Both the position numbers and the translations under genes were made by a program. This document shows positions 7,542 to 16,187 of a stretch of 64,000 bases of DNA, one piece after another. Each line of letters begins with the position of its first letter. Positions within the stretch are counted from its first letter, which is position 1. Source of the stretch: Bacillus sp. UNC41MFS5 (lineage in GTDB: Bacteria > Bacillota > Bacilli > Bacillales_B > DSM-18226). The notes beneath the pieces are model-generated. The model was not told where the DNA came from, did not search any database, and was given only the letters and a program-made list of their open reading frames with translations. The stretch is taken from contig NZ_JMLP01000005.1 in assembly GCF_000686805.1 (NCBI RefSeq), forward strand, positions 244,307-308,306. Direction: 5' to 3'.

Positions 7542-9290
7542 ATGAGTAAAGGTAAGGTGATCGTAGTCGGCGGCGGTTTAGCTGGCTTAATGGCAACGAT
7601 TAAGGTTGCAGAAACAGGAACACCAGTAGAATTGTTTTCTTTAGTACCTGTTAAACGCTCTCACTCTGTTTGTGCCCAGGGTGGTATTAATGGAGCAGTT
7701 AATACAAAAGGTGAAGGCGATTCCACATGGATTCACTTTGATGACACTGTTTATGGTGGAGATTTCTTGGCTAACCAACCGCCAGTAAAGGCGATGTGTG
7801 ACGCGGCACCAGGAATTATTCACTTAATGGACCGTATGGGAGTTATGTTTAACCGTACTCCTGAAGGATTACTTGATTTCCGCCGCTTTGGCGGAACACA
7901 GCATCACCGTACTGCATTTGCTGGAGCAACCACTGGTCAACAGCTGCTTTATGCATTAGATGAACAAGTTCGTCGCGAAGAAGTAGCAGGTCTTGTAACG
8001 AAATATGAAGGCTGGGAATTCCTAGGTTCAGTTGTTGATGACGATGGTGTGTGCCGTGGGATTGTTGCTCAAAACTTAAAAACAATGGAAATTAAATCCT
8101 TCTCAGGCGATGCCGTCATCATGGCTACAGGAGGCCCTGGTATTATTTTTGGAAAATCAACTAACTCTGTTATTAATACAGGTTCTGCTGCATCGATCAT
8201 TTACCAGCAGGGCGCTTATTACGCCAATGGAGAAATGATCCAAATCCACCCAACAGCCATTCCTGGCGATGATAAACTTCGCTTAATGAGTGAATCAGCT
8301 CGTGGTGAAGGTGGACGAGTTTGGACGTATAAAGATGGGAAGCCTTGGTACTTCCTAGAAGAAAAATATCCTGCTTATGGAAACCTTGTACCACGTGATA
8401 TTGCAACACGTGAAATCTTCGATGTTTGTGTAAATCAAAAACTCGGAATCAATGGCGAGAACATGGTTTACCTGGATCTTTCTCATAAAGATCCACATGA
8501 ATTAGATGTTAAACTCGGCGGTATTATCGAGATTTATGAAAAGTTTATGGGTGATGACCCTCGTAAAGTTCCGATGAAAATCTTCCCAGCCGTTCACTAT
8601 TCAATGGGTGGTCTTTGGGTTGATTATGATCAAATGACAAACATTCCTGGTCTGTTTGCAGCAGGTGAATGTGATTATTCACAACATGGTGCAAACCGTT
8701 TAGGTGCCAATTCCTTGCTATCAGCCATTTACGGTGGAATGGTCGTTGGTCCAAATGCAGTGAAATATATCAAAGGTCTTGAAAAGAGTTCTGATGCCGT
8801 ATCTTCTACTGTATTTGACCGTCATGTTAAAGAACAAGAAGAAAAATGGAATGCCGTTATGTCTTTAAATGGGAATGAAAATGCTTATATTCTCCATAAA
8901 GAGCTTGGCGAATGGATGACGGATAATGTTACCGTTGTTCGCCACAATGACAGACTATTAAAAACTGACGAGAAAATTCAAGAACTATTAGAACGTTACC
9001 AAAACATTAACATTAATGATACATCTAAATGGAGCAACCAAGGGGCAGCCTTTACTCGTCAATTACAAAACATGCTGCAATTGGCTCGTGTTATTACGAT
9101 CGGTGCATACAACCGTAATGAGAGCCGCGGTGCTCATTATAAGCCTGACTTCCCTACACGTAATGATGAGGAATTCTTAAAAACAACAATGGCGAAATTT
9201 GTTGACAGTTCATCCGCACCGGCCTTCCATTATGAAGAGGTTGATGTCTCATTAATCAAGCCACGCGAACGTAATTACGCAAAAAGTTAA
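7542..9290 (+). CDS. sdhA: Succinate dehydrogenase flavoprotein subunit
   Basis: Oxidises succinate to fumarate using covalently bound FAD at the cytoplasmic face of the membrane. The 582-residue protein begins with the dinucleotide-binding motif VVGGGLAGL (about 8-16), followed by the flavin-linking histidine region RSHSVCAQGG (about 39-48). Substrate-site stretches QIHPTA, SESARGEGG, HYSMGGL and GECDYSQHGANRLGANSLL are all present. It follows sdhC by 58 bases behind GGGAGTG and precedes sdhB. Codon use suggests strong expression, as expected for a TCA-cycle enzyme. Confidence 0.97.
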   Translation: MSKGKVIVVGGGLAGLMATIKVAETGTPVELFSLVPVKRSHSVCAQGGINGAVNTKGEGDSTWIHFDDTVYGGDFLANQPPVKAMCDAAPGIIHLMDRMGVMFNRTPEGLLDFRRFGGTQHHRTAFAGATTGQQLLYALDEQVRREEVAGLVTKYEGWEFLGSVVDDDGVCRGIVAQNLKTMEIKSFSGDAVIMATGGPGIIFGKSTNSVINTGSAASIIYQQGAYYANGEMIQIHPTAIPGDDKLRLMSESARGEGGRVWTYKDGKPWYFLEEKYPAYGNLVPRDIATREIFDVCVNQKLGINGENMVYLDLSHKDPHELDVKLGGIIEIYEKFMGDDPRKVPMKIFPAVHYSMGGLWVDYDQMTNIPGLFAAGECDYSQHGANRLGANSLLSAIYGGMVVGPNAVKYIKGLEKSSDAVSSTVFDRHVKEQEEKWNAVMSLNGNENAYILHKELGEWMTDNVTVVRHNDRLLKTDEKIQELLERYQNININDTSKWSNQGAAFTRQLQNMLQLARVITIGAYNRNESRGAHYKPDFPTRNDEEFLKTTMAKFVDSSSAPAFHYEEVDVSLIKPRERNYAKS

Positions 9291-9305
9291 AGGGGAGTAG
9301 GAAAA

Positions 9306-10067
9306 ATGTCTGATACTAAAATGGTGAAATTTATTATTTCACGTCAAGATAGCGAAAATACTGCTCCTTATGAGGAGGAATTTGAGGTTCCTTATCGTCC
9401 GAATATGAATGTCATTTCGGCGTTAATGGAAATCCGTAAAAACCCTGTCAATGCAAAAGGACAGGCATCTACCCCAATTACTTGGGATATGAACTGTTTA
9501 GAAGAAGTCTGCGGGGCTTGTTCAATGGTCATTAACGGCAAACCGCGTCAATCTTGTTCAGCTCTGATCGATCAATTGGAGCAGCCAATTCGATTAGCGC
9601 CGATGAAGACATTCCCAGTAGTGCGAGATCTTCAGGTTGACAGAAGCAGAATGTTTGACGCCTTAAAGAAAGTAAAAGCATGGATCCCTATCGATGGTAC
9701 CTATGATTTGGGCCCAGGCCCTCGTATGCCTGAGACAAAGCGTCAATGGGCGTATGAACTTTCTAAATGTATGACATGTGGTGTGTGCCTTGAGGCATGT
9801 CCGAATGTAAACAGTAAATCAAACTTCATTGGGGCACAGCCGCTTTCACAGGTTCGTCTTTTCAACGCACATCCAACGGGTGCTATGAATAAGGCAGAGC
9901 GACTTGAAGCGATTATGGGCGATGGCGGACTTGCTAACTGTGGTAATTCACAAAACTGTGTTCAATCTTGTCCAAAAGGTATTCCATTGACAACCTCTAT
10001 TGCTGCATTGAACCGTGATACAACCATTCAAGCGTTTAGAAGCTTCTTTGGAAGTGACCACGCGTAA
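9306..10067 (+). CDS. sdhB: Succinate dehydrogenase iron-sulfur subunit
   Basis: Relays electrons from the flavin to the membrane quinone site through three Fe-S clusters. In the 253-residue protein the N-terminal plant-ferredoxin domain carries the [2Fe-2S] cysteines (CLEEVCGACSMVINGK..SC, about 60-85), and the C-terminal domain carries the [4Fe-4S] and [3Fe-4S] sets (CMTCGVCLEACP near 155-166 and CGNSQNCVQSCP near 217-228). It lies 15 bases after sdhA and ends the operon at a strong terminator. The B. subtilis neighbour ysmA is absent between sdhB and gerE. Confidence 0.97.
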   Translation: MSDTKMVKFIISRQDSENTAPYEEEFEVPYRPNMNVISALMEIRKNPVNAKGQASTPITWDMNCLEEVCGACSMVINGKPRQSCSALIDQLEQPIRLAPMKTFPVVRDLQVDRSRMFDALKKVKAWIPIDGTYDLGPGPRMPETKRQWAYELSKCMTCGVCLEACPNVNSKSNFIGAQPLSQVRLFNAHPTGAMNKAERLEAIMGDGGLANCGNSQNCVQSCPKGIPLTTSIAALNRDTTIQAFRSFFGSDHA

Positions 10068-10076
10068 TAGAGCGAA

Positions 10077-10111
10077 ACCTTCTTTTCTCATGTGGAAAAG
10101 AAGGTTTTTTT
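10077..10111 (+). terminator. Intrinsic terminator after sdhB
   Basis: AACCTTCTTTTC pairs with GAAAAGAAGGTT around a short loop, followed by seven T residues. It ends the sdhCAB transcript. Confidence 0.9.
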
Positions 10112-10136
10112 GTCGTTTTTTACGAAGCACACAAAA

Positions 10137-10163
10137 GTTCCTAGAGATTAGGAGCTTTTTTTG
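10137..10163 (+). terminator. Second hairpin with T-run after sdhB
   Basis: AGTTCCT and AGGAGCT form a seven-pair stem with one G-U, followed by TTTTTTT. It could back up the first sdh terminator. Confidence 0.55.
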
Positions 10164-10195
10164 TAAAAATCAATCTCCTGTCAGTAAATATAGTC

Positions 10196-10223
10196 ACTAC
10201 ATTTGTATTGTTCACATAAGATA
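10196..10223 (+). promoter_or_regulatory. Candidate sigma-K promoter of gerE
   Basis: CATAAGATA (10215-10223) fits the sigma-K -10 consensus CATANNNTA, with AC 17 bases upstream as the minimal -35. GerE is a known sigma-K-dependent gene in B. subtilis, and the distance to the start (about 60 bases) is sensible. Confidence 0.6.
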
Positions 10224-10286
10224 TGTTGACTAAATATATACCCACCCCGTGTTCATAACTGGCGAAGGCAAGGAGGGTTACAGTAC

Positions 10287-10511
10287 TTGAAGGAGAATGT
10301 TTATAATCATAAGCCGTTACTCACCAAACGTGAAAGAGAAGTATTCGAGTTATTAGTACAAGACAAAACAACGAAAGAAATCGCTGGTGAATTATTTATA
10401 AGCGAAAAAACGGTTCGGAATCACATTTCAAATGCCATGCAAAAGCTTGGTGTCAAGGGGCGTTCACAAGCAGTTGTAGAGCTCCTTCGAATGGGAGAGC
10501 TAGAACTTTAA
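10287..10511 (+). CDS. gerE: Spore coat transcription regulator GerE
   Basis: GerE is a small LuxR-type regulator that activates and represses late spore-coat genes in the mother cell, after sigma-K. The 74-residue protein is essentially one helix-turn-helix domain ([20 protein letters not shown].. [19 protein letters not shown]) and has exactly the length of B. subtilis GerE. Translation starts at TTG 10287, which has AGGAGGG eight bases upstream; no ATG fits better. It is monocistronic, with a sigma-K-like promoter before it and hairpins after it. Confidence 0.95.
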   Translation: MKENVYNHKPLLTKREREVFELLVQDKTTKEIAGELFISEKTVRNHISNAMQKLGVKGRSQAVVELLRMGELEL

Positions 10512-10516
10512 CATTG

Positions 10517-10550
10517 ACCGGCATCCTTCTTGGGAGGCCGGTTTAATTTT
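10517..10550 (+). terminator. Terminator after gerE
   Basis: ACCGGC and GCCGGT pair across a 14-base loop with partial inner pairing, followed by TTTAATTTT. The T-run is imperfect. Confidence 0.55.
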
Positions 10551-10565
10551 GAATAGATTAAACAT

Positions 10566-10608
10566 AAAAAAGGTAAGCATCCTCGAATCGAAATGCTTAC
10601 CTTTTTTG
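10566..10608. terminator. Bidirectional terminator
   Basis: AAAAGGTAAGCAT and ATGCTTACCTTTT form a long stem flanked by A and T runs, able to stop transcription from gerE (+) and from the small gene on the minus strand. Confidence 0.8.
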
Positions 10609-10649
10609 TTTACAATGCGGATTAATGAAACTTGAAAATACTTCTCTGC

Positions 10650-10769
10650 TTAATTAAAAGCAGGTATTCTTACCATCCTTTGAAACCAAGCGGATAGATT
10701 ACTTAATAAGAATGCCGCTCTAAAACCCAGTATGAGTAAGGTTGAGAATAAGCCGTAAAATATATTCAA
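10650..10769 (-). CDS. Hypothetical 39-residue membrane peptide
   Basis: On the minus strand a TTG codon lies seven bases after a strong GGAGGGG ribosome site and opens 39 codons ending in TAA. The peptide begins MNIFYGLFSTLLILGF, has one hydrophobic helix (about residues 3-22) and a basic tail with RMVR, so a single-span membrane peptide is likely. A candidate promoter with an operator-like palindrome lies upstream and a terminator downstream. I recognise no family. The evidence is the complete expression cassette, not similarity. Confidence 0.55.
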   Translation of the reverse strand: MNIFYGLFSTLLILGFRAAFLLSNLSAWFQRMVRIPAFN

Positions 10770-10794
10770 AGTAACCCCTCCACATTGAAATTTT

Positions 10795-10827
10795 AGTGTT
10801 AATAAGTAACACTAGGATTATTGTTAA
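10795..10827 (-). promoter_or_regulatory. Promoter with palindromic operator for the 39-residue ORF
   Basis: On the minus strand TTAACA (10822-10827) and TATTAA (10799-10804) are 17 bases apart. Overlapping the -10 box is the perfect inverted repeat AGTGTTA-N5-TAACACT (10795-10813), an arrangement typical of repressor operators. The repressor is unknown. Confidence 0.45.
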
Positions 10828-10883
10828 TCTGGAAACTAATTTTATTCGGTGAACTGTATTTTTCCGTGAACTTTTCCCTAATT

Positions 10884-11186
10884 TTACGACTTCGACTTCG
10901 TGTAACTATATTCTATTTCTTCCCTTTTTTCATTGTAGTCGACATGTAAATCATGTTGATTGAAAAACCACAAATCCCTTTCTTCAATATAAAATAACAA
11001 ACCTTCTGCTTCAAATTTCACGATGATATCGATAGGGTCATTGTCCACAGTGAAACCAAGCGAAAACCCTTCTTGGACGGGGCTGTTGCCATAAACTTTC
11101 GGATAAAACTTTACTTTATCCCCTTTTTTTAATTCGACCTCTTCTTTAAACCAGTTTAGTGCTGACGTGCTAATTACAATTTCCAT
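10884..11186 (-). CDS. HesB/YneR family protein
   Basis: This 100-residue protein resembles the Bacillus YneR branch of the HesB/IscA-like fold: EIVISTSALNWFKEEVELKKGDKVKFYPKVYG, then EGFSLGFTVDNDPIDIIVKFEAEGLLFYIEERDLWFF. It has no cysteines, so it cannot bind an Fe-S cluster the way IscA or HesB do, and its role is unknown. It has its own unit, reading away from ysmB. In B. subtilis yneR lies elsewhere, so its position here is not conserved. Confidence 0.75.
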   Translation of the reverse strand: MEIVISTSALNWFKEEVELKKGDKVKFYPKVYGNSPVQEGFSLGFTVDNDPIDIIVKFEAEGLLFYIEERDLWFFNQHDLHVDYNEKREEIEYSYTKSKS

Positions 11187-11393
11187 TCTTTTCTCACCTT
11201 TAACTTATTATTCAAATTCCTACTTTATTATACTCCAAAGAGTGGCAAACTAATATTTTTCTAGTAGTTTCAACTTGAATTTTTAGCGAAAAAGGTAGAA
11301 AATAAGAAGAAACATAAAGTCCGACAACGAGAACATTACTATTTAAATAGATGAATGTTTTGGAGTAGAGAAGCTTTTATAGGAGTGTATGAG

Positions 11394-11843
11394 ATGAAAC
11401 TCGAGAATTCACAAACAGCAAATGGGGACATTGTTGCAAATATTGAGAAGGATTTACGTTACATTTCTGGCATCATTAAGCAAAAAGGACGAGAAATGTT
11501 AAGTACTTATACGATTACACCTCCACAATTTATCGCCTTGCAATGGCTCTTTGAAGAAGGTGACATGACAATCGGAGAACTTTCTACTAAAATGTACTTG
11601 GCATGCAGTACCACGACAGATCTTGTTGACCGGATGGAAAAAAATCTTCTCGTAGAACGGGTGAAAAATCCAAACGACCGTCGTGTGGTGAGAATACATT
11701 TGCTTGAAGAGGGCAAAAGAATTATTGATGAAGTAATTAAAAAGCGTCAAGTTTACTTAGAAGAAGTGTTAGTGGATTTCACTCCGGAAGAAATTCATGT
11801 TCTTCAAAAAAGCTTAACGAAATTGCATCAGGAAATGCGTTAA
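11394..11843 (+). CDS. ysmB: MarR family transcription regulator YsmB
   Basis: A 149-residue winged-helix MarR-type DNA-binding protein, probably cytoplasmic and dimeric. The DNA-binding core runs through FIALQWLFEEGDMTIGELSTKMYLACSTTTDLVDRME and the wing NPNDRRVVRIHLLEEG (about 45-115). The ATG at 11394 has AGGAGTG at good spacing; an earlier in-frame ATG at 11355 lacks a ribosome site. It lies 15 bases before racE, as in B. subtilis, so it is probably co-transcribed with it. Its targets are not known. Confidence 0.88.
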   Translation: MKLENSQTANGDIVANIEKDLRYISGIIKQKGREMLSTYTITPPQFIALQWLFEEGDMTIGELSTKMYLACSTTTDLVDRMEKNLLVERVKNPNDRRVVRIHLLEEGKRIIDEVIKKRQVYLEEVLVDFTPEEIHVLQKSLTKLHQEMR

Positions 11844-11858
11844 AAGAGGCGATACGTT

Positions 11859-12653
11859 TTGAAACAAGCAATTGGTGTAATGGATTCCGGCGTTGGCGGA
11901 TTAACCGTTGCCAAAGAGGTGATGCGTCAGCTCCCAAATGAGAAAATCATTTATTTGGGAGATACAGCACGCTGTCCATATGGTCCGAGAACAACAAAGG
12001 AAGTTAAGAGGTTCACATGGGAAATGACCTCTTTTTTATTAGAGAAGAAAATTAAAATGCTCGTCATTGCCTGTAATACGGCTACAGCTGCGGCATTAGA
12101 CGAGATTCGCAAGGAATTGCCGATCCCGGTTTTAGGGGTCATTAATCCAGGAGCACGTGCGGCTATTAAGAAGACAAAAAATTATCGTGTCGGGATTATT
12201 GGCACTGAGGGTACTGTAAAAAGTGGGGCATACGAAAGAGCATTAAAATCGTTAAATAGTCGGCTTTTTGTTAAAGCGCATGCCTGTCCTAAATTTGTTC
12301 CGCTTGTTGAGAGTAACGAGTTTGGAGGTCCGATTGCGGAAAGAATTGTCGACGAAGCCCTCAAGCCGATGCTCAATGAAAAGTTGGATACGCTGATTTT
12401 AGGCTGCACTCATTATCCGCTGTTGGAGCCTGTGATAAAACATGTCATGGGTGAGTCTGTCAGCGTTATTAGTTCAGGTGACGAGACAGCACATGAAATA
12501 AGTGCAATCCTTCAGTACAATGGGTTATTAGATACATGCGAGGAAGATCCAGTTCATGAATTTTACACCACTGGTTCAAGAAGAATATTCTCAAAAATCG
12601 CCTCACAGTGGCTGGGATATCCAATTATCGACGTCAAAAAAATAAAACTATAA
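11859..12653 (+). CDS. racE: Glutamate racemase
   Basis: Converts L- to D-glutamate for the peptidoglycan stem peptide (and, where made, poly-gamma-glutamate). The 264-residue enzyme has the two catalytic cysteines in AC72NTATA and LGC183THYPLL, plus the substrate-binding DSGVGG (9-14) and [11 protein letters not shown]. Translation starts at TTG 11859, preceded by AAGAGGCG; the resulting N-terminus [14 protein letters not shown] fits the family. It follows ysmB closely and ends at a long hairpin. Confidence 0.95.
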   Translation: MKQAIGVMDSGVGGLTVAKEVMRQLPNEKIIYLGDTARCPYGPRTTKEVKRFTWEMTSFLLEKKIKMLVIACNTATAAALDEIRKELPIPVLGVINPGARAAIKKTKNYRVGIIGTEGTVKSGAYERALKSLNSRLFVKAHACPKFVPLVESNEFGGPIAERIVDEALKPMLNEKLDTLILGCTHYPLLEPVIKHVMGESVSVISSGDETAHEISAILQYNGLLDTCEEDPVHEFYTTGSRRIFSKIASQWLGYPIIDVKKIKL

Positions 12654-12661
12654 ATAAAACG

Positions 12662-12720
12662 AAGGTGTCAGGCACCACTCGTGGACATTTGTCCACGAGC
12701 GGTGCCTGACACCTTTTTAT
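12662..12720. terminator. Long hairpin terminator with GGTGTCAGGCACC arms
   Basis: A 25-base stem (12662-12686 with 12691-12715, one mismatch, ATTT loop) is followed by a T-rich run. The outer part of each arm is AAGGTGTCAGGCACC, the same motif as in the lysC-yslB hairpin at 5947-5982; the inner part (CTCGTGGAC) differs. It can terminate racE. Confidence 0.8.
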
Positions 12721-12808
12721 TTTGTTCTATTTTTTTTCATAAGTCGGTCTAATTTATCATAAGGCTCGTATATATGTTAGTACAAACTGTCTTAGGGGGG
12801 AAATAGTT

Positions 12809-13867
12809 ATGTCTAAAAATAAAGCAAAGATACTTGTGTCGACTGTGCTTACATCATCAGTTCTACTGTCAGGTTGTGGTTTATTCGGGACAGAAACTGA
12901 AAAGAAAATCGATCCGCCAAAGAGTGTGACGATCAAGGATGATACAACAAGTAAGAAAACGACAACTAAAGAAACGAGTAAGGAGGCACAGGCAAACACC
13001 GTCAAAACAGAACTATACCTAGTAGATAAAGACGGCTATGTCGTTCCGCAGACATTGGATCTGCCGAAAACAAGTTCGGTTGCTAAACAGGCGCTTGAAT
13101 ATTTAGTGACGAATGGTCCAGTGACTGATAAACTCCCAAATGATTTCCGGGCGGTTCTCCCAGAGGATACGGAGCTTTCTGTAAATATTGATAAAGAGGG
13201 CGTTGCAACGGTTAATTTTTCAAAAGAGTTTAAAAATTACCAAGCTGAAGATGAGATGAAAATTCTCCAATCTGTCACTTGGACACTGACACAGTTTGAT
13301 AATGTGAAAACTGTGAAGCTTAAAATGAATGGTCATGATTTAACGGAAATGCCTGTCAACGGAACACCAATTAGCGAAAATCTCTCCAGAGCAACGGGTA
13401 TCAACCTTGATACATCGAATGTGACGGATATTACTAATACCAAACCTGTTACGGTTTACTATATTGGCGGTGAAGAAGGCTCTTATTATTATGTACCAGT
13501 CACACGCCGGGTCAGCAATAGCGAAAAAGATAACTATGTAGCAGTTGTAAATGAATTGATCAAAGGACCAAGTGAAAAATCACCTCTAGTTTCTGAATTT
13601 ATGTCAGATGTTGAGCTCCTTGAGGCGCCAAAATATGAAGATGGAAAAGTCACCTTGAACTTTAATGAGAATATATTTGGAAGCTTTAAAGAAAAAGAAA
13701 TTTCACAGCATTTATTAGATGCACTAGTACTTTCCCTTACTGAGCAAGAGGGCGTAGATAAAGTAGCTATTCAAGTTAAGGGGAAGGCAGACCTTAAAAA
13801 TGATAGCGGGAAGAAATTAACTGAGCCTGTAACTCGACCAGAAAAAGTCAATACAGGTAGTTTTTAA
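12809..13867 (+). CDS. gerM: Sporulation/germination lipoprotein GerM
   Basis: GerM is a mother-cell membrane lipoprotein needed for engulfment and for building a germination-competent spore; it is linked to the SpoIIQ-SpoIIIAG channel in B. subtilis. The 352-residue protein has a lipoprotein signal with lipobox LLSGC (Cys about residue 22), a Lys/Thr-rich linker, and two GerMN domains (about 75-195 and 215-340), each with the TVNFS / TLNFN type strand. The ATG follows TTAGGGGGGAAA. CATA-type sigma-E-like boxes lie upstream (12739-12761) but fit poorly. Confidence 0.93.
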   Translation: MSKNKAKILVSTVLTSSVLLSGCGLFGTETEKKIDPPKSVTIKDDTTSKKTTTKETSKEAQANTVKTELYLVDKDGYVVPQTLDLPKTSSVAKQALEYLVTNGPVTDKLPNDFRAVLPEDTELSVNIDKEGVATVNFSKEFKNYQAEDEMKILQSVTWTLTQFDNVKTVKLKMNGHDLTEMPVNGTPISENLSRATGINLDTSNVTDITNTKPVTVYYIGGEEGSYYYVPVTRRVSNSEKDNYVAVVNELIKGPSEKSPLVSEFMSDVELLEAPKYEDGKVTLNFNENIFGSFKEKEISQHLLDALVLSLTEQEGVDKVAIQVKGKADLKNDSGKKLTEPVTRPEKVNTGSF

Positions 13868-13902
13868 AAAAAAATATTTGTTATACTATATAGTGACAAT
13901 GA

Positions 13903-13936
13903 AAGAGGTTGGCTTGGAGGCCGCCTCTTCTTTATT
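13903..13936 (+). terminator. Terminator after gerM
   Basis: AAGAGG..GGC and GCCGCCTCTT form an imperfect stem followed by a CTTTATTT stretch. It lies between gerM and rph. Confidence 0.6.
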
Positions 13937-13987
13937 TGGTATTTAATGAAAATGAATGTACCAATTCAAAAATAAAAGGAGGTAGTA

Positions 13988-14746
13988 ATGGTGCGTGTTG
14001 ATGGTAGAGAGCCGTTACAACTAAGACCCATACATATTGAACCAAATTATTTAATGCACCCGGAAGGATCTGTCTTAATCTCTGTAGGGAATACGAAAGT
14101 GATTTGTGCAGCGAGCATCGAAGACAGAGTGCCTCACTTTATGAGAGGGGAAGGCAAAGGCTGGATAACGGCCGAGTATTCTATGCTGCCACGAGCAACA
14201 GAAACAAGGAACATTCGCGAATCTTCCAAAGGGAAAGTATCCGGCCGAACGATGGAAATTCAGCGGCTAATCGGTCGCGCGCTTAGAGCAATTGTCGATT
14301 TAAGTGCTCTAGGTGAGAAAACAGTTTGGATTGATTGTGATGTCATCCAGGCCGATGGTGGAACCCGAACAGCCTCAATCACAGGGGCTTTTGTCGCGAT
14401 GGCCCTCGCTTTAAATGCATATTCCGAGAAAAAGTCCTTTGCAAGATTCCCGATTACTGATTATTTAGCAGCTACAAGTGTTGGTATTCTGCAAAATAAT
14501 CAAACAGTCCTTGATTTAAACTATGCTGAGGATTCTAAGGCCCAGGTGGATATGAATGTAGTCATGACGGGCAATGGAGAATTTGTTGAACTGCAAGGGA
14601 CAGGAGAGGAATCGACTTTCTCCTACGAACAGCTTCAAGGCCTGCTAAGTGCTGCTCAAGAAGGACTAATGGAACTATATGAACATCAAAAATCAGTACT
14701 GGGTGAAGAAATCACACGAAAAATAGAGTCACGAAGACAAAAATAA
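13988..14746 (+). CDS. rph: Ribonuclease PH
   Basis: A phosphorolytic 3'-5' exoribonuclease that trims tRNA 3' ends. The 252-residue protein is a single RNase PH fold with the signature RATETRN near residue 60, [15 protein letters not shown] (about 85-100) and the phosphate/metal-site region [19 protein letters not shown] (about 115-135). It starts at ATG 13988 behind GGAGGTAGTA. It lies 13 bases before rdgB and forms the conserved rph-rdgB-ysnB operon. Confidence 0.96.
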   Translation: MVRVDGREPLQLRPIHIEPNYLMHPEGSVLISVGNTKVICAASIEDRVPHFMRGEGKGWITAEYSMLPRATETRNIRESSKGKVSGRTMEIQRLIGRALRAIVDLSALGEKTVWIDCDVIQADGGTRTASITGAFVAMALALNAYSEKKSFARFPITDYLAATSVGILQNNQTVLDLNYAEDSKAQVDMNVVMTGNGEFVELQGTGEESTFSYEQLQGLLSAAQEGLMELYEHQKSVLGEEITRKIESRRQK

Positions 14747-14759
14747 GAGGCGATCGAAT

Positions 14760-15371
14760 ATGAAAGAAGTTATTATTGCAACGAAAAATCCTGGAAAGGC
14801 TATGGAATTTGAACATATTTTTTCGTCAAGAGGGATTAAGGTTCGCACCTTGCTGGATTATCCTGATATTCCTGAGGTCGAGGAAACTGGCACAACTTTT
14901 GAAGAAAATGCGACTTTGAAAGCGGAGGCTGTCTCCGAAGCACTTGGGAAAATGGTCATTGGCGACGATTCAGGCTTGATCGTGGACGCACTTGAAGGGA
15001 GACCAGGGATTTATTCAGCACGTTATGCGGGCGAACAAAAAAATGACCAGAACAATACTGATAAAGTACTGTCTGAATTAGCAAATATTCCCGGGGAGAA
15101 GCGGACGGCAAGGTTCTACTGTGCCTTAGCAGTCGCGGTTCCGGGTCAAGAAACAAAAACGGTGTCAGGCACCTGTGAAGGACTTATTCTTAAAGAAAGA
15201 AGAGGTTCCAATGGGTTTGGCTATGATCCGGTTTTTTATGTGCCTGAGAAGGGCTTAGCAATGGCCGAGCTATCGTCTGATGAAAAAAATAAAATCAGCC
15301 ATCGTGCGAATGCCTTGAAAAAGCTAGATGTGGTCTTGGATGCTATTTTAGAAAGTGCGGAGCAGAAATGA
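14760..15371 (+). CDS. rdgB: XTP/dITP diphosphatase (RdgB/Ham1)
   Basis: Hydrolyses non-canonical purine nucleotides (dITP, XTP, dHAPTP) to monophosphates and so keeps them out of DNA and RNA. The 203-residue protein has the N-terminal substrate loop [11 protein letters not shown] (7-17), the catalytic acidic stretch [13 protein letters not shown] (about 66-78), [12 protein letters not shown] (about 153-164) and SHRANAL near the end. Odd: codons for TVSGTC contain the 13-base string GGTGTCAGGCACC (15161-15173), one arm of the palindrome seen between genes. It overlaps ysnB by four bases. Confidence 0.95.
   Translation: MKEVIIATKNPGKAMEFEHIFSSRGIKVRTLLDYPDIPEVEETGTTFEENATLKAEAVSEALGKMVIGDDSGLIVDALEGRPGIYSARYAGEQKNDQNNTDKVLSELANIPGEKRTARFYCALAVAVPGQETKTVSGTCEGLILKERRGSNGFGYDPVFYVPEKGLAMAELSSDEKNKISHRANALKKLDVVLDAILESAEQK
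15161..15173 (+). repeat. GGTGTCAGGCACC half-element inside rdgB
   Basis: The exact 13-base arm of the hairpins at 5947-5982 and 12662-12715 occurs in frame within rdgB, encoding part of TVSGTC. It is not followed by its inverted copy here. Chance cannot be excluded, but a 13-base exact match is notable. Confidence 0.5.
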
Positions 15372-15883
15372 GTAAGGTTCTAATTGTTAGTGATAGCCAT
15401 GGATTAACAAAGGAACTCCGTGTAATAAGAGAAAGGCATCTAGGTGAGGTCGATTTAATGATTCACTGCGGTGATTCAGAATTATCTCCAGATGACGAAG
15501 CGATTTCCGGCTATCTAACGGTAATGGGAAATTGTGATTTTGGTGGCGGATATCCACTAGAGACAATTTCTGAAGTGGCGGGGCGAAAGTTCTTTATTAC
15601 TCACGGCCACCGTTATTCCGTTAAGTCCTCCTTGATGAATTTAAAGTACAAAGCACAGGAAGTAAGCGCGAATATCGCCTGTTTCGGACACTCACATGTC
15701 CTTGGTGCGGAAGTGATTGATGGGATCTTATTTTTAAATCCTGGCAGCATCCGTCTGCCAAGGGAACGTTTTGAAAAGACTTATATCATTCTGGATTTGG
15801 AGAATGAAAAAATTAAAATGTCGGTGTTTGAAGTAAGTGGCCAGGAGGTTACCGAACTTGCCCGTGAGTTTGTACTGTCATAA
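15368..15883 (+). CDS. ysnB: YsnB/MJ0936-type metallophosphodiesterase
   Basis: A 171-residue calcineurin-like phosphoesterase. Metal ligands are visible in order: D-x-H in VSDSHG (7-12), IHCGDSE (about 33-39), MGNCD (about 52-56), THGHRYS (about 78-84) and GHSH (about 104-107). The family includes metal-dependent phosphodiesterases, but the natural substrate of YsnB is not settled. Its ATG overlaps the rdgB stop (ATGA), so translation is probably coupled. Confidence 0.9.
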   Translation: MSKVLIVSDSHGLTKELRVIRERHLGEVDLMIHCGDSELSPDDEAISGYLTVMGNCDFGGGYPLETISEVAGRKFFITHGHRYSVKSSLMNLKYKAQEVSANIACFGHSHVLGAEVIDGILFLNPGSIRLPRERFEKTYIILDLENEKIKMSVFEVSGQEVTELAREFVLS

Positions 15884-15885
15884 TA

Positions 15886-15915
15886 AAGAGGGAGAATTCC
15901 TCTCCCTTTTTTCTT
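15886..15915 (+). terminator. Terminator of rph-rdgB-ysnB operon
   Basis: AGGGAGA, loop ATTCC and TCTCCCT form a stem followed by TTTTTCTTTT. Confidence 0.85.
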
Positions 15916-15938
15916 TTAAAAAAATATTAGAAAGTGTG

Positions 15939-15967
15939 TTGACTTTTTGATCTTATGATAATATAAT
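15939..15967 (+). promoter_or_regulatory. Sigma-A promoter of tRNA-Arg
   Basis: TTGACT and a perfect TATAAT with a 17-base spacer lie 26 bases before the mature tRNA. Confidence 0.88.
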
Positions 15968-15992
15968 AAATCTTGTCTTAAACAACTTATAT

Positions 15993-16069
<77 letters not shown>

Positions 16070-16103
16070 TCTAATTTTACCATTAATACTACATATTGAA
16101 TTT

Positions 16104-16133
16104 AAACTCACCTTTTGACGGTGAGTTTTTTTT
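16104..16133 (+). terminator. Terminator after tRNA-Arg
   Basis: AAACTCACC, a seven-base loop and GGTGAGTTT, followed by TTTTT. Confidence 0.88.
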
Positions 16134-16187
16134 GTCATTTATTTATGCTAAACTAATTCCCATGACAATCCTAAGGACGGTTTTTTT

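Noticed and set aside
10015..10233. Plus-strand 72-codon frame across the sdhB end and terminators
   Set aside because: It overlaps the end of sdhB and two intrinsic terminators and has no ribosome site.
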